A stretch of DNA of 64,000 nt from Hyphomicrobium_A sp963759735. Lineage in GTDB: Bacteria; Pseudomonadota; Alphaproteobacteria; Rhizobiales; Hyphomicrobiaceae. Of the stretch, positions 53,054 through 63,529 are shown in pieces. Within the stretch, counting starts at the first letter, position 1, and the number at the start of each line of letters is the position of its first letter. A program made the translations under genes and the position numbers. Location of the stretch: assembly GCA_963759735.1 (NCBI GenBank), contig CAVXAF010000012.1:248001-312000 (forward strand), written 5' to 3'. The notes under the pieces are model-generated. The model was given only the letters and a program-made list of their open reading frames with translations, searched no databases and was not told the origin of the DNA.

Positions 53054-54379
53054 CTAGCCCGGCGCCAGCGTGGCGGCGGCTCCGCGGGCAAGAGCCAGCA
53101 TGCGCTCTTTCTTTTCGGCGGCAACGCGCACCTTTGCGCGCACCTCGCCGCTTTCCAGCGCCTCGCGGTTCAGCACCTCCGCTTCCTCGTAAAGCCAGTT
53201 GATGAAGCCGCCTTCGTGCGCGGGAATGACCAATTCGACGATGATGTCGCCGCGGCCGAGGCGCGCGTCCATGCCGGCGAGCAGCGCCTCGATCCCCTCC
53301 CCTGTCACCGCCGAGACGAGCACGGGCGGGCGTTCCGCCCAGCGAGCGGCGCCGGTCGCCTCCTCTCGCGTTATCGGGCTCAACAAGTCGATCTTATTCC
53401 ACACCTCGATGATGGGTGCATCGGCGGCCTCAGTATCGATGCCGAGGTCGGTCAGCACGCCCTCGACGTCCTTGGCCTGGTTGTCAGTCTCGGGGTGGGA
53501 GATGTCGCGCACATGCAAGATGAGGTCCGCCTCGATGACCTCCTCGAGCGTGGCGCGGAAGGCGGCAACCAGCATGGTCGGCAGGTCGGAGATGAAGCCG
53601 ACGGTGTCGGACAGGATGATGCGGCGGCCGCTTTGCAGCCGGACTTCGCGCATGGTCGGATCGAGGGTGGCGAACAGCTGGTGCTTGGCAAACACCTCAG
53701 CGCCGGTGATGCGATTGAAGAGGGTCGACTTGCCGGCGTTCGTGTAGCCGACGATGGCGACCACCGGATAGGGCACGCGGCGGCGCCCTTGCCGGTGTAG
53801 CTCGCGGGTGCGCACGACGACCTCAAGGTCCTTGCGGATGGCGATGATGCGCTCGTCGATCATGCGCCGGTCGAGCTCGATCTGCGCTTCGCCAGGACCG
53901 CCGAGGAAGCCATAGCCGCCGCGCTGGCGTTCAAGATGGGTCCATGTGCGAACGAGGCGGCTCTTCTGGTAGGACAGATGCGCCAGCTCGACTTGCAGAC
54001 GCCCTTCCTTGGTACGTGCGCGGCGTCCGAAGATTTCCAAGATGAGCCCGGTGCGATCGAGCACCTTGGCATTCCACGCGCGCTCCAGGTTGCGCTGCTG
54101 AATGGGCGAGACCGGGTGGTCGATGATAACGAGCTCGATGTCGTCGGCGGCGATCATCGCCTTGAGGCTGTCCACCTTGCCGGTGCCGAACAAGGTCGCC
54201 GGCCGCGGATTGGCGACCGGCACGAGCAGGCTCTGGACGACATGCAGATCGATCGCCTCGGCGAGCCCGGTGGCTTCGAGCAGTCGATCTTGTGGCGAGT
54301 GGAGAGGCGCGGTTTGGCCGGAGCCGGCTGCAGCATCGGCGCTGCTGCGCGGTGAACGCTTCAGGTCGGGGACGAGCAC
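53054..54379 (-). CDS. hflX: GTPase HflX
   Basis: Ribosome-associated GTPase that splits stalled 70S ribosomes; 441 aa from GTG 54379. The HflX N-terminal domain (ANPRPATLFGTGKVD, VIIDHPVSPIQQRNLE) precedes a glycine-rich linker (GGYGFLGGPGE) and the G-domain: GYTNAGKST (G1), DTVGFISDLP (G3), NKIDLL (G4). The frame remains open upstream to the hfq stop but contains no ATG, GTG or TTG before 54379, and the upstream residues (RANVARAL) look family-like, so the true start may be unusual. Confidence 0.94.
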   Translation of the reverse strand: MLVPDLKRSPRSSADAAAGSGQTAPLHSPQDRLLEATGLAEAIDLHVVQSLLVPVANPRPATLFGTGKVDSLKAMIAADDIELVIIDHPVSPIQQRNLERAWNAKVLDRTGLILEIFGRRARTKEGRLQVELAHLSYQKSRLVRTWTHLERQRGGYGFLGGPGEAQIELDRRMIDERIIAIRKDLEVVVRTRELHRQGRRRVPYPVVAIVGYTNAGKSTLFNRITGAEVFAKHQLFATLDPTMREVRLQSGRRIILSDTVGFISDLPTMLVAAFRATLEEVIEADLILHVRDISHPETDNQAKDVEGVLTDLGIDTEAADAPIIEVWNKIDLLSPITREEATGAARWAERPPVLVSAVTGEGIEALLAGMDARLGRGDIIVELVIPAHEGGFINWLYEEAEVLNREALESGEVRAKVRVAAEKKERMLALARGAAATLAPG

Positions 54380-54469
54380 GAGCGCGCGTGCGACGTTCGC
54401 ACGCTGCTCCCTTCCGTCTTCTGGCTGCTCCGCTAAGTCAACGCGTTCGTCGATTTCAGCCGTCCGAGG

Positions 54470-54715
54470 TTAGGCCTCGGTCGTCTCGGTCTCCATGAGG
54501 TGGACCGGTTGGCCGGGCATGATGGTCGATATCGCGTGCTTATACACGAGCTGCGAGTGACCGTCGCGCCGCAAGAGCACACAAAAGTTGTCGAACCAGC
54601 TGACAATGCCCTGGAGCTTGACGCCATTGATCAGGAATATGGTGAGCGGGGTCTTATTCTTGCGCACGTGGTTCAGGAACGTGTCCTGTAGGTTTTGGAC
54701 TCGATCTGCGCCCAT
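54470..54715 (-). CDS. hfq: RNA chaperone Hfq
   Basis: 81 aa Sm-like hexameric RNA chaperone that pairs sRNAs with mRNAs. Sm1: NLQDTFLNHVRKNKTPLTIF and NGVKLQGIVSWFDNF. Sm2: VYKHAISTIMP. ATG 54715 gives MGADRVQNLQD; the frame to 54775 is unsupported. It is followed by hflX as in most proteobacteria. An AT-rich stretch with a perfect ATAACGTTAT palindrome lies upstream. Confidence 0.97.
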   Translation of the reverse strand: MGADRVQNLQDTFLNHVRKNKTPLTIFLINGVKLQGIVSWFDNFCVLLRRDGHSQLVYKHAISTIMPGQPVHLMETETTEA

Positions 54716-54790
54716 CTTTTGTCCGCCTGTTCTAGGTCTGCATTGGTAGTCTAAGCCACCGCGACGAGCGATCACAACGACCGCAATATA

Positions 54791-54800
54791 ATAACGTTAT
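54791..54800. promoter_or_regulatory. AT palindrome in the hfq upstream region
   Basis: ATAACGTTAT is a perfect 10-nt palindrome 75 nt before the hfq ATG, flanked by ATAT-rich sequence that is unusual for this genome. It may overlap the hfq promoter; the minus strand reads TTGATA about 15 nt farther upstream. No assigned regulator. Confidence 0.35.
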
Positions 54801-54853
54801 GTCGCACTGCACTATCAAATGTATACCAAGTCCATCCTCAAAAAGAAGCCGCT

Positions 54854-55717
54854 TCACGCGCTCGAAATCGCGGCAAACTGGTGAAATTTCCGGCGTAGTC
54901 GCTCGACGGTCTGTCCCGGTTTACCGTCCCCGATCGGGCGTCCGTCGAGGCGCACGACGGGCATCACCGTCTGGGTCGCCGAGGTGATGAACGCTTCGCG
55001 GGCGTCGTAGGCCTCAACCAGCCGAAATGGCCGCTCAATCAGGGTTATTTTCTCCTCTCTGATGGCATCGCGCAGGGTCGCGCGGGTCACTCCGGGAAGG
55101 ATATCGGTGCCCAATTGCCGGGTGATGACAGCGCCCGCCGCATCGACGATCCAGGCGTTGCTGGAGGCGCCCTCGGTCACGAACCCCTCCGCATCGACGA
55201 ACCATGCCTCGCGCGCCCCATCCTTCCGGGCGGCCTCCTTGGCCAGGCAAGCCGGCAGCAGCATCACAGTCTTGATGTCGCACCTCTGCCAGCGGATATC
55301 GGGCAGCGACTTCACCGCGATGCCGCTCACCGCGTTGGCCGCGACATGCGCCGGGGAGACCGAACGGGCCAGGCACACGACGGTCGGGACGACATCGGAG
55401 CCCGGAAAATAGAATTCGCGGGGGCCGGCGCCGCGCGTCACCTGCAAATAGACGAGCCCGTCGCGTACCCGGTTGCGCCCGATGACCTGGCGCATGACGA
55501 GACCGAGCGCGGCGGCACTCATCGGGTTGGGGATTTGCAGTTCGGCCAGCGAACGCTCCAGCCGGGCCATGTGGCGGGCTTCGTCGATGAGGCGGCCACC
55601 GCGCACCTCGCAGACCTCATAGATCGCATCGGCGAATTGGAAGCCGCGATCCTCGACGTGCACGGCGGCCTGCGCGTACGGCACATAGCGGCCGTTGACA
55701 TAGACGATGCGGCTCAT
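54854..55717 (-). CDS. dat: D-amino acid aminotransferase
   Basis: Class IV PLP aminotransferase, 287 aa; D-alanine aminotransferases make D-Glu and other D-amino acids for the wall. It begins MSRIVYVNGRYVPYAQAAVHVEDRGFQFAD. The PLP lysine lies in CDIKTVMLLP, and VTEGASSNAWIVD is the conserved glutamate segment. The class also contains branched-chain transaminases and ADC lyases; the length and N-terminus favour Dat. It sits between hfq and ntrX. Confidence 0.88.
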   Translation of the reverse strand: MSRIVYVNGRYVPYAQAAVHVEDRGFQFADAIYEVCEVRGGRLIDEARHMARLERSLAELQIPNPMSAAALGLVMRQVIGRNRVRDGLVYLQVTRGAGPREFYFPGSDVVPTVVCLARSVSPAHVAANAVSGIAVKSLPDIRWQRCDIKTVMLLPACLAKEAARKDGAREAWFVDAEGFVTEGASSNAWIVDAAGAVITRQLGTDILPGVTRATLRDAIREEKITLIERPFRLVEAYDAREAFITSATQTVMPVVRLDGRPIGDGKPGQTVERLRRKFHQFAAISSA

Positions 55718-55726
55718 TGGGTGTCC

Positions 55727-55820
55727 GTGAATGCGTGAGATTGTGAATTCGTGAGATCGTGGGTCGTCACGGCGTCCCTACTGCATTGCTTCACGACTTC
55801 ACCATTTCACGCTTCACGCG
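55727..55820 (-). repeat. Tandem 16-mers forming a long imperfect hairpin between ntrX and dat
   Basis: On the plus strand two 16-nt units, GTGAATGCGTGAGATT (55727-55742) and GTGAATTCGTGAGATC (55743-55758), are mirrored by an inverted array around 55790-55820 (TTCACGACTTCACCATTTCA and onward). In the transcript this folds into an imperfect stem of about 28 bp with at least 20 pairs and a loop of about 30 nt. It starts 7 nt after the ntrX stop (55827) and ends 10 nt before the dat start. It may be a REP-like or mRNA-stabilising element. Confidence 0.7.
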
Positions 55821-55826
55821 CCAAGC

Positions 55827-57227
55827 TCACGCCTGGCGCACTTCCATGCCGCGATGCTCCGATGACACTCCCAGCGCCCGCAGCTTGCGATGCAGGGCTG
55901 AACGCTCCATGCCGACGAATTCTGCCGTGCGCGAGATGTTGCCGCCGAAGCGGTTGATCTGCGCCAGCAGATACTCGCGCTCGAAGATCTCGCGCGCCTC
56001 GCGCAGCGGCAGCGACATCAGATGCTCGGCCCCGCCGTTGACCGGCAGCGGCACGTTGGAGCCGATCTCCTCGGGCAGCATCTCGGCGGTGATGACCGCC
56101 GAAGGATCACCGCCGGCGAGGATCATCAGGCGCTCGATGTTGTTCCTGAGCTCGCGCACGTTGCCCGGCCAGTCGTGCGCCTGCAGCACGGCGATCGCGT
56201 CCTCTCCGATACGCCGCGGGGCGAGGCCCGAGGCGTTGCTCAGCTGGCCGACGAAATATTGGATGAGCTCGGGGATGTCCTCACGGCGCTCGGCAAGACC
56301 GGGAACGCGGAGCGGTACGACGTTGAGGCGGTGGTACAAGTCCTCGCGGAAGCGACCCTCCTGGATCTCGCGCTCCAGATCGCGGCTGGTCGAGGTGATG
56401 ATGCGCACATCGACCGCTACCTTCTGGCTGCCGCCGAGGCGCAGGAACTTCTGTTCGACCAGCACGCGCAGCACCTTGCCTTGCGTCTCGATCGGCATAT
56501 CGGCGACTTCATCGATATACAGCGTGCCGCCGTGCGCTTCTTCGAGCGCGCCGACCTTGCGCGGCCCGCCCCCGCTGCGATCCTCGGTGCCGAACATCTC
56601 TTCCTCGACGCGATCGGGCGCCATGGCCGCGGCGTTGAGCACGACGAACGGCCCCTCGGCGCGCGCCGACTTCACGTGGATGACGCGGGCGGCAAGCTCC
56701 TTGCCCGAGCCCGACGAGCCCCGGATGAGGATGCGGCTGTTGGTCGGTGCCACGCGGTCGAGGGCGTTGCGCAACTGGTTGATGGCCGGCGACTTGCCGA
56801 TCATGTCGGCGCTGAAGCTGGATCTTTCCCGCAGTTCCTTGACCTCGCGCTTCAACTGCGAGGCCTCCAGCGCGCGCAAGGTGACGAGGATCAGCCGGTC
56901 GGCCTTGAACGGCTTTTCGATGTAGTCGTAGGCGCCGCGCTTGATGGCCGTGACGGCGGTCTCGATGTTGCCGTGGCCGGAAATGATGATCACCGGCAGG
57001 TCGGGATAGGTGCGCTTGATGTAGGAGAGCACCTCCAGGCCGTCGAGCCGGCTGCCCTGCAGCCAGATGTCGAGCACGACGAGATGGGGACGCCGCTCCT
57101 CGATGGCCTTCAAGGCCTCGTCGCTGTCGCGCGCCAGGCGGGCACTATGCCCTTCGTCCTCGAGGATTCCGGCGACGAGGTCGCGGATGTCGGCCTCGTC
57201 ATCGACGATCAGGATGTCTGCAGCCAT
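55827..57227 (-). CDS. ntrX: Nitrogen-regulation-type response regulator NtrX
   Basis: 466 aa. Receiver domain with the phospho-acceptor Asp53 in LVVLDIWL. AAA+ domain with Walker A GSSGSGKELAAR and Walker B GGTLYIDEVADMP. The sigma54-contact loop GAFTGA is absent: at that position it reads GGGPRKVGALEEA. C-terminal Fis-type helix-turn-helix (GNISRTAEFVGMERSALHRKL). Such NtrX proteins may work without sigma54. It lies 31 nt after ntrY and forms a pair with it. Confidence 0.94.
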   Translation of the reverse strand: MAADILIVDDEADIRDLVAGILEDEGHSARLARDSDEALKAIEERRPHLVVLDIWLQGSRLDGLEVLSYIKRTYPDLPVIIISGHGNIETAVTAIKRGAYDYIEKPFKADRLILVTLRALEASQLKREVKELRERSSFSADMIGKSPAINQLRNALDRVAPTNSRILIRGSSGSGKELAARVIHVKSARAEGPFVVLNAAAMAPDRVEEEMFGTEDRSGGGPRKVGALEEAHGGTLYIDEVADMPIETQGKVLRVLVEQKFLRLGGSQKVAVDVRIITSTSRDLEREIQEGRFREDLYHRLNVVPLRVPGLAERREDIPELIQYFVGQLSNASGLAPRRIGEDAIAVLQAHDWPGNVRELRNNIERLMILAGGDPSAVITAEMLPEEIGSNVPLPVNGGAEHLMSLPLREAREIFEREYLLAQINRFGGNISRTAEFVGMERSALHRKLRALGVSSEHRGMEVRQA

Positions 57228-57258
57228 ATCTCAAGCTCCTTCGGGAGAATGCTTCGGC

Positions 57259-59559
57259 CTAGTGGGCCACGGCTTGTTCGGTTGGCGGATGCGGCGTTGC
57301 GGGGCGTGCCGGCCCGTGTCCATGGACGAGCGGCAGACTGATGCGTACGAGGGCGCCGTGCGTGCGGCCGGGAGCCGGCGGGGCGTCCTCCAGAGATAGC
57401 GTTCCCCCGTGCTGCTCGGTGATCTTGTGAACCATGGCGAGGCCGAGGCCGGTGCCCTTATGGCCCTTGGTGGTGACGTAGGGCTCCAGCAGACGGGCTC
57501 GGTTCTGCTTGGGCAATCCGGTGCCGTTGTCGATCACCTCGATGGTGACGCGGTCGGCCAGTGTCGTGACGATGGTCTCGATGCGACCCTTCCAATTGCC
57601 GTCCTCTTTCAAGGACGCGTCGCGCGCCGACTCCACCGCCTCGCTGGCGTTCTTGACGAGGTTGGTGATGGCCCGGGTGATGAGGCGGCGATCGATCGAC
57701 ATCAGCAGCGGTTTCTCGGGCAGACGCAGTTCGTACTGGATCTCGGGATGGCCTTCGCGGAACAGGACGACCGGCTCTTGTACGGCGTGGCGCAGATCGT
57801 GCGATGCCATCTCGGGCTTGGGCATGCGCGCGAACTCCGCAAACTCGTCCACCATGGTCTTGAGGTCAGTGACCTGCCGCTCGATGGTCATCGTGAGGCG
57901 GTCGAACGTCTCACGATCGTGGGTGATGTTCTTGGAATACTTGCGGCGCAGCCGCTCGGCTGAAAGTTGTATCGGCGTCAGCGGGTTCTTGATCTCGTGG
58001 GCGATGCGGCGGGCGACGTCCGCCCAGGCGGCGGTGCGCTGGGCAACGGCGAGATCGGTGACGTCGTCGAAGGTGAGGACCGAGCCGACGTCGCCGTCAC
58101 TGGCCCGCTCGCGCGTCACCATGACCGCAAACGTGCGCTCTTCGCCGCGGACGTTGAGGGTGATCTCCTCCTGCGTTCGCTGCTTGAGCGCGTGATCGTC
58201 CTGCTTGTCGAGAACCGAGGCGAAGCCGGGAATGGCCTCGCGCAGTTTTTTGCCGACGAGTTCGCTTTCACCCAGCGCCAAAAGTTCGCCGGCGGCGCGG
58301 CTGACGAGCGTGATGCGCTCCTGACTGTCGAGGCCTATGACACCGGCGGATACCCCCGACAGCACCGCCTCCATGAAGTGGCGACGTTCCATCAGCTGCT
58401 CGTTGGCGGTGACCAGCGCGTCGCGCTGGCCCTTCAATTCGCGCGTCATGGTGTTGAAGGTCTGCGACAGCCGCCGCAAATCGCCCTCGCCGCGCTTTTC
58501 GGGCAGCTCGATCATGAGATTGCCGGTGGACACCTCTTGCGCGGCGCCGATGAGGCGGCGAATGGGGGCCACGAAGCGCCCCGCGAACCACAGGCCTATC
58601 CAGATGGCGGCCAGCAGCGCCGTCATCGAGATCATCAGGTACATGAGGCCGTGCGCGATCTTGAGGCCGCCGCGCGCTTTACGCAGGCGGTTAAACTCAT
58701 CCACGTTCTGCGCCGTAAGTTGCAGGTGTTCGATCACCTTCGGGCTCACCTTGCGCGTGACGTAGAGGTACTTGCCTGGATAGCTTTCAAGGCGGGTCAC
58801 CGCGCCGACCCGGAAGGTACGAGAACTTGGCTCCAGCAGTGCCACCTGCCCCGTTGCCGCCTGCGCGAGCGCGCTGAGTGGCGGCACGACGTAGGGCAAT
58901 TGATTGTCGGCACTGGTCTCGATCACCGGTACGCCGTCGCGATCGATGATGTAGGCCGATGGCAGTTCGCGCAGGCCGGCCTGAACCATCACGAGGCGCT
59001 GCAGCCGGGCTGGATCGCCAGCAACGGAACCGGCGGCCATGTCGAGGTCGCGCGCCATGTTCATGACATCGGTGCGGATGACCTGCCCGTGCTCGTCGAG
59101 GTAGGCGTTGGCCACATCGCGCGAGGACAGAACGATGGCGCGCGTGCTGTTGGCGAACCACCCATCGAGGGAGCGCGAGAAGGTGACGGTGGCGCCGACG
59201 GCAAGCAGCAGCGTCGGCAGGGCGGCGATGATCGAAAACAGGGCGACGATGCGAATGTGCAGGCGCGCACCTGGCGTGCGCTGCCGCCAGGCGCGCGCGA
59301 GGCCGATGATCTGCCAGGTGAGCAGCGCGATCATCGCGATGATGAGCACGATGTTCACGAACAGAACAGTGAGCACCACGTCGTTGCGTGGGGTGATGGG
59401 CGATAGCCCGGTGAGGATGATATAGGTCGCGAACGCCGAGATGAGCGACAGCAGAACGACGGACAGGCCGATCCAGAATGCGCGGTCACCCGGATTGAGG
59501 GCTGAGGGCCCTTCATCCAAGTTATGGCCTCGCTGCGGTGCAACTTGCACGGCCGGCAT
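57259..59559 (-). CDS. ntrY: Sensor histidine kinase NtrY
   Basis: About 766 aa from ATG 59559 (MPAVQVAPQ). Three N-terminal transmembrane helices, an extracytoplasmic sensor domain of about 170 residues, a fourth TM (LMYLMISMTALLAAIWIG), HAMP (RFVAPIRRLIGAAQEV), PAS, HisKA with the phospho-His in IAHEIKNPLTP, and HATPase (DNGTGLP, GTGLGLAMV). The frame continues upstream to a TTG at 59679 without homology. It pairs with NtrX; in relatives it responds to nitrogen or redox state. Confidence 0.94.
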   Translation of the reverse strand: MPAVQVAPQRGHNLDEGPSALNPGDRAFWIGLSVVLLSLISAFATYIILTGLSPITPRNDVVLTVLFVNIVLIIAMIALLTWQIIGLARAWRQRTPGARLHIRIVALFSIIAALPTLLLAVGATVTFSRSLDGWFANSTRAIVLSSRDVANAYLDEHGQVIRTDVMNMARDLDMAAGSVAGDPARLQRLVMVQAGLRELPSAYIIDRDGVPVIETSADNQLPYVVPPLSALAQAATGQVALLEPSSRTFRVGAVTRLESYPGKYLYVTRKVSPKVIEHLQLTAQNVDEFNRLRKARGGLKIAHGLMYLMISMTALLAAIWIGLWFAGRFVAPIRRLIGAAQEVSTGNLMIELPEKRGEGDLRRLSQTFNTMTRELKGQRDALVTANEQLMERRHFMEAVLSGVSAGVIGLDSQERITLVSRAAGELLALGESELVGKKLREAIPGFASVLDKQDDHALKQRTQEEITLNVRGEERTFAVMVTRERASDGDVGSVLTFDDVTDLAVAQRTAAWADVARRIAHEIKNPLTPIQLSAERLRRKYSKNITHDRETFDRLTMTIERQVTDLKTMVDEFAEFARMPKPEMASHDLRHAVQEPVVLFREGHPEIQYELRLPEKPLLMSIDRRLITRAITNLVKNASEAVESARDASLKEDGNWKGRIETIVTTLADRVTIEVIDNGTGLPKQNRARLLEPYVTTKGHKGTGLGLAMVHKITEQHGGTLSLEDAPPAPGRTHGALVRISLPLVHGHGPARPATPHPPTEQAVAH

Positions 59560-59755
59560 CAGCGCGCTTTCGATGGTGGCCGGGGGAGGCCGGTTACGTT
59601 TGCGGTCACTCAGGGAGAGCCCGCCAGATGCGAACCCACACCAAAACAACAGACTGTGACATTTTCGCGACGTGGCCAATAGGTAACGCCGCAGGCGCGC
59701 AGGCGCAAGCCGACGAACATAAGTCTTGGACTTTCAAGGGGACAACGCCGTCCGA

Positions 59756-61204
<1,449 letters not shown>

Positions 61205-61207
61205 GGC

Positions 61208-62359
61208 CTACCTCGGGCTCGAGCGGGAATTCGGGGCGGACGAGCGTTCCTGCATGGGCAGCAGGACGCGGAAGACAGTGCGTTTGGGTTCGCTGTCGAG
61301 TTCGATGATCCCCCCGTGGTCGTTGATGATCTTGGCGACCAGCGCGAGGCCCAGCCCAGTGCCGTACGTCTTGGTGGTGACGAAGGGATCGAACAGATGC
61401 TCTTTCAGGTGATCGGGCACGCCCGAACCGTTGTCCTCGATCTGGATCATCAGCGGCAGGCTGATGCGCGTGTCGGAGCCCTGCACGGAAAGGCGCACGC
61501 CGGGCCGGAACGAGGTCTGGATGACGACGCGGCCTTGCGGGTTGTTCTCCCCGATCGCCTCGACCGCGTTCTTCACCAGGTTGAGGATGGCCTGCACGAG
61601 CTTGTCGCGGTTGCCCAGCACCGGTGGCAAGGAGGGATCGTAGTCCTCGATGAAACGTACCCCGCGCCCGAAACCGGATTCGCACAGGCGGCGCACGTGG
61701 TCGAGAACGTCGTGGATGTTGACCGGCGCCTTGACCAGCGGGCGCTCGTCGCCGAACACCTCCATGCGGTCGACAAGGTTGCGGATGCGGTCGGTCTCCG
61801 AGCAGATGAGCTGCGTCAGCGAGCGGTCGGCATCGCTGATCCCCTGCTCGAGAAGCTGGGCGGCGCCGCGGATTCCCGACAGGGGATTTTTGATCTCGTG
61901 CGCGAGCACGGCGGCGAGCCCCGAAACCGAGCGTGCGGCTGCGCGATGCGTCAGCTGGCGCTCGATCATCTGCGCCATGTTCCGCTGCTGCAGCATCAGC
62001 ACGACGAGATCGGCGTTGTCGGGCATCGGGCCGCCGTAGACGTCGACGAGCTTCGGGCTTTGAAACTTCGGACCGGCGACTTCTACGCCGTATTCGTTCA
62101 CGGTGGCGCCCGAGGTCCGCACCTGATCCACCAGCGCCATGAGCGGACAACCGAAGGCCAGCACCTCATCGAGCTTGAGGCGCTTCAAAAGCGCGATGCC
62201 GCTCGACAGAAACGCTTCGGCTGCCGAATTGGCGTAGACGATGCGGTTGTCTTCGGCGAGCACGATAATGGGATGCGGCAACGCCGTGAGCAGCAGGTCA
62301 TGCTCGACGGGGCGGCGGCTGGCTGGTGCGGCGCGTGTAGCCGTAGCGGTTTTGCTCAC
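61208..62359 (-). CDS. ntrB: Nitrogen regulation sensor histidine kinase NtrB
   Basis: 383 aa cytosolic kinase, no TM segments. PAS domain (PHPIIVLAEDNRIVYANSAAE), HisKA with VLAHEIKNPLSGIRGA, HATPase with IEDNGSGVP and GTGLGLALV. Start GTG 62359 overlaps the dusB stop by 4 nt (GTGA); the frame to 62449 lies inside dusB. It controls NtrC phosphorylation in response to PII signals. Confidence 0.95.
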   Translation of the reverse strand: MSKTATATRAAPASRRPVEHDLLLTALPHPIIVLAEDNRIVYANSAAEAFLSSGIALLKRLKLDEVLAFGCPLMALVDQVRTSGATVNEYGVEVAGPKFQSPKLVDVYGGPMPDNADLVVLMLQQRNMAQMIERQLTHRAAARSVSGLAAVLAHEIKNPLSGIRGAAQLLEQGISDADRSLTQLICSETDRIRNLVDRMEVFGDERPLVKAPVNIHDVLDHVRRLCESGFGRGVRFIEDYDPSLPPVLGNRDKLVQAILNLVKNAVEAIGENNPQGRVVIQTSFRPGVRLSVQGSDTRISLPLMIQIEDNGSGVPDHLKEHLFDPFVTTKTYGTGLGLALVAKIINDHGGIIELDSEPKRTVFRVLLPMQERSSAPNSRSSPR

Positions 62360-63363
62360 GCGGCGATCTCCTGCGCTTCGTCGTAGAACGCTGCAAGACC
62401 AACAAGGACGCGATCGGGATTGGGCTCGGTGCACAACTGGCGACGCCAAGCCTTGACGGTGTCGGCGGCGCGGCCGCTCTTCTCCAGGTACCAGCCGATA
62501 TGCTTGCGCGCATTGCGCAGTCCGAGTTCGGCGCCGTAATGGATGAGCATCGCTTCGACGTGCTCGCGGGCGATGCGCGCCTGCTCGGCCAGCGAAGGCG
62601 GCAAGGCGGGCGTGCCGCGACTAAGGAATTCGGCGATGCGCCCCGGCAGCCAGGGTGCCCCGTATGCGCCGCGGCCGATCATGACGCCGGCGGCGCCGGA
62701 AGCGCTGAGCGCTTCGGCGGCTTCCTGCGCCGAGGTGATGTCACCGTTGACGATGACGGGAACCGAGACGGCTTGCGAAACCTCGCGCACGGCGCTCCAG
62801 TCGGCGCGCCCCTTGAAGAACTGGCAGCGCGTGCGCCCGTGCACGGTGATCATCTTGATGCCGGCGTCGGCCGCGCGACGGGCGAGCGCGGGCGCGTTGC
62901 GGCTCTTGTCGTCCCAGCCGAGGCGCATCTTCAGCGTGACGGGAACGCGAACCGCGTTTACCACCGCCTCGATGAGCGACAGCGCGTGGTCGGGGTCGCG
63001 CATCAGCGCGCTGCCCGACAGTTTGCCGGTGACCTCGCGCGCCGGGCAGCCCATGTTGATGTCGATGATGTCGGCGCCCAGCTGCTCGACGATGCGCGCG
63101 CCTTCGGCCATCCAGTGCGCCTCGCGGCCGACCAGCTGAACGACGAACGGCGCAAGCTCGCCGCCCTCGGCGCGGCGCATGACGTCGGCCCGCTGACGGA
63201 CCAGTTCCTCGCTGGCCACCATCTCGGATACGACGAGACCGGCGCCGTGGCGGTGGGCCAAGCGGCGGAACGGCAGGTCGGTTACGCCGGACATGGGGGC
63301 CAACAGGACCCTATTCGGCGTTGTATACCCCCCGATGGTGAGAGCGTCGGTCGTCGACGTCAT
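62356..63363 (-). CDS. dusB: tRNA-dihydrouridine synthase DusB
   Basis: Flavin enzyme that makes dihydrouridine in the tRNA D-loop; 335 aa. It begins MTSTTDALTIGG; LAPMSGVTDLPFR, NMGCPAREVTGKLSGSALM (with catalytic Cys), TVHGRTRCQFFKGRADW and VNGDITS are intact. It is the first gene of dusB-ntrB-ntrC and probably driven by a promoter in the gap to the divergent ispD-type gene (63364-63529). Confidence 0.96.
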   Translation of the reverse strand: MTSTTDALTIGGYTTPNRVLLAPMSGVTDLPFRRLAHRHGAGLVVSEMVASEELVRQRADVMRRAEGGELAPFVVQLVGREAHWMAEGARIVEQLGADIIDINMGCPAREVTGKLSGSALMRDPDHALSLIEAVVNAVRVPVTLKMRLGWDDKSRNAPALARRAADAGIKMITVHGRTRCQFFKGRADWSAVREVSQAVSVPVIVNGDITSAQEAAEALSASGAAGVMIGRGAYGAPWLPGRIAEFLSRGTPALPPSLAEQARIAREHVEAMLIHYGAELGLRNARKHIGWYLEKSGRAADTVKAWRRQLCTEPNPDRVLVGLAAFYDEAQEIAA

Positions 63364-63529
63364 CGCTGCTGGTGACCTGCTTAGTAAATAGGCAAACTGG
63401 ATCGGTGCCCTCGATTTGTGCAGAATAGGTGCTTGCGCACTATTTCGCAAGCGCGAACAAACCCATCCACAATTGCTCTGAACAGGCAATCTGTCTAAGC
63501 AGACCGGTGCTTTAGCGGTGGGTGCGACA

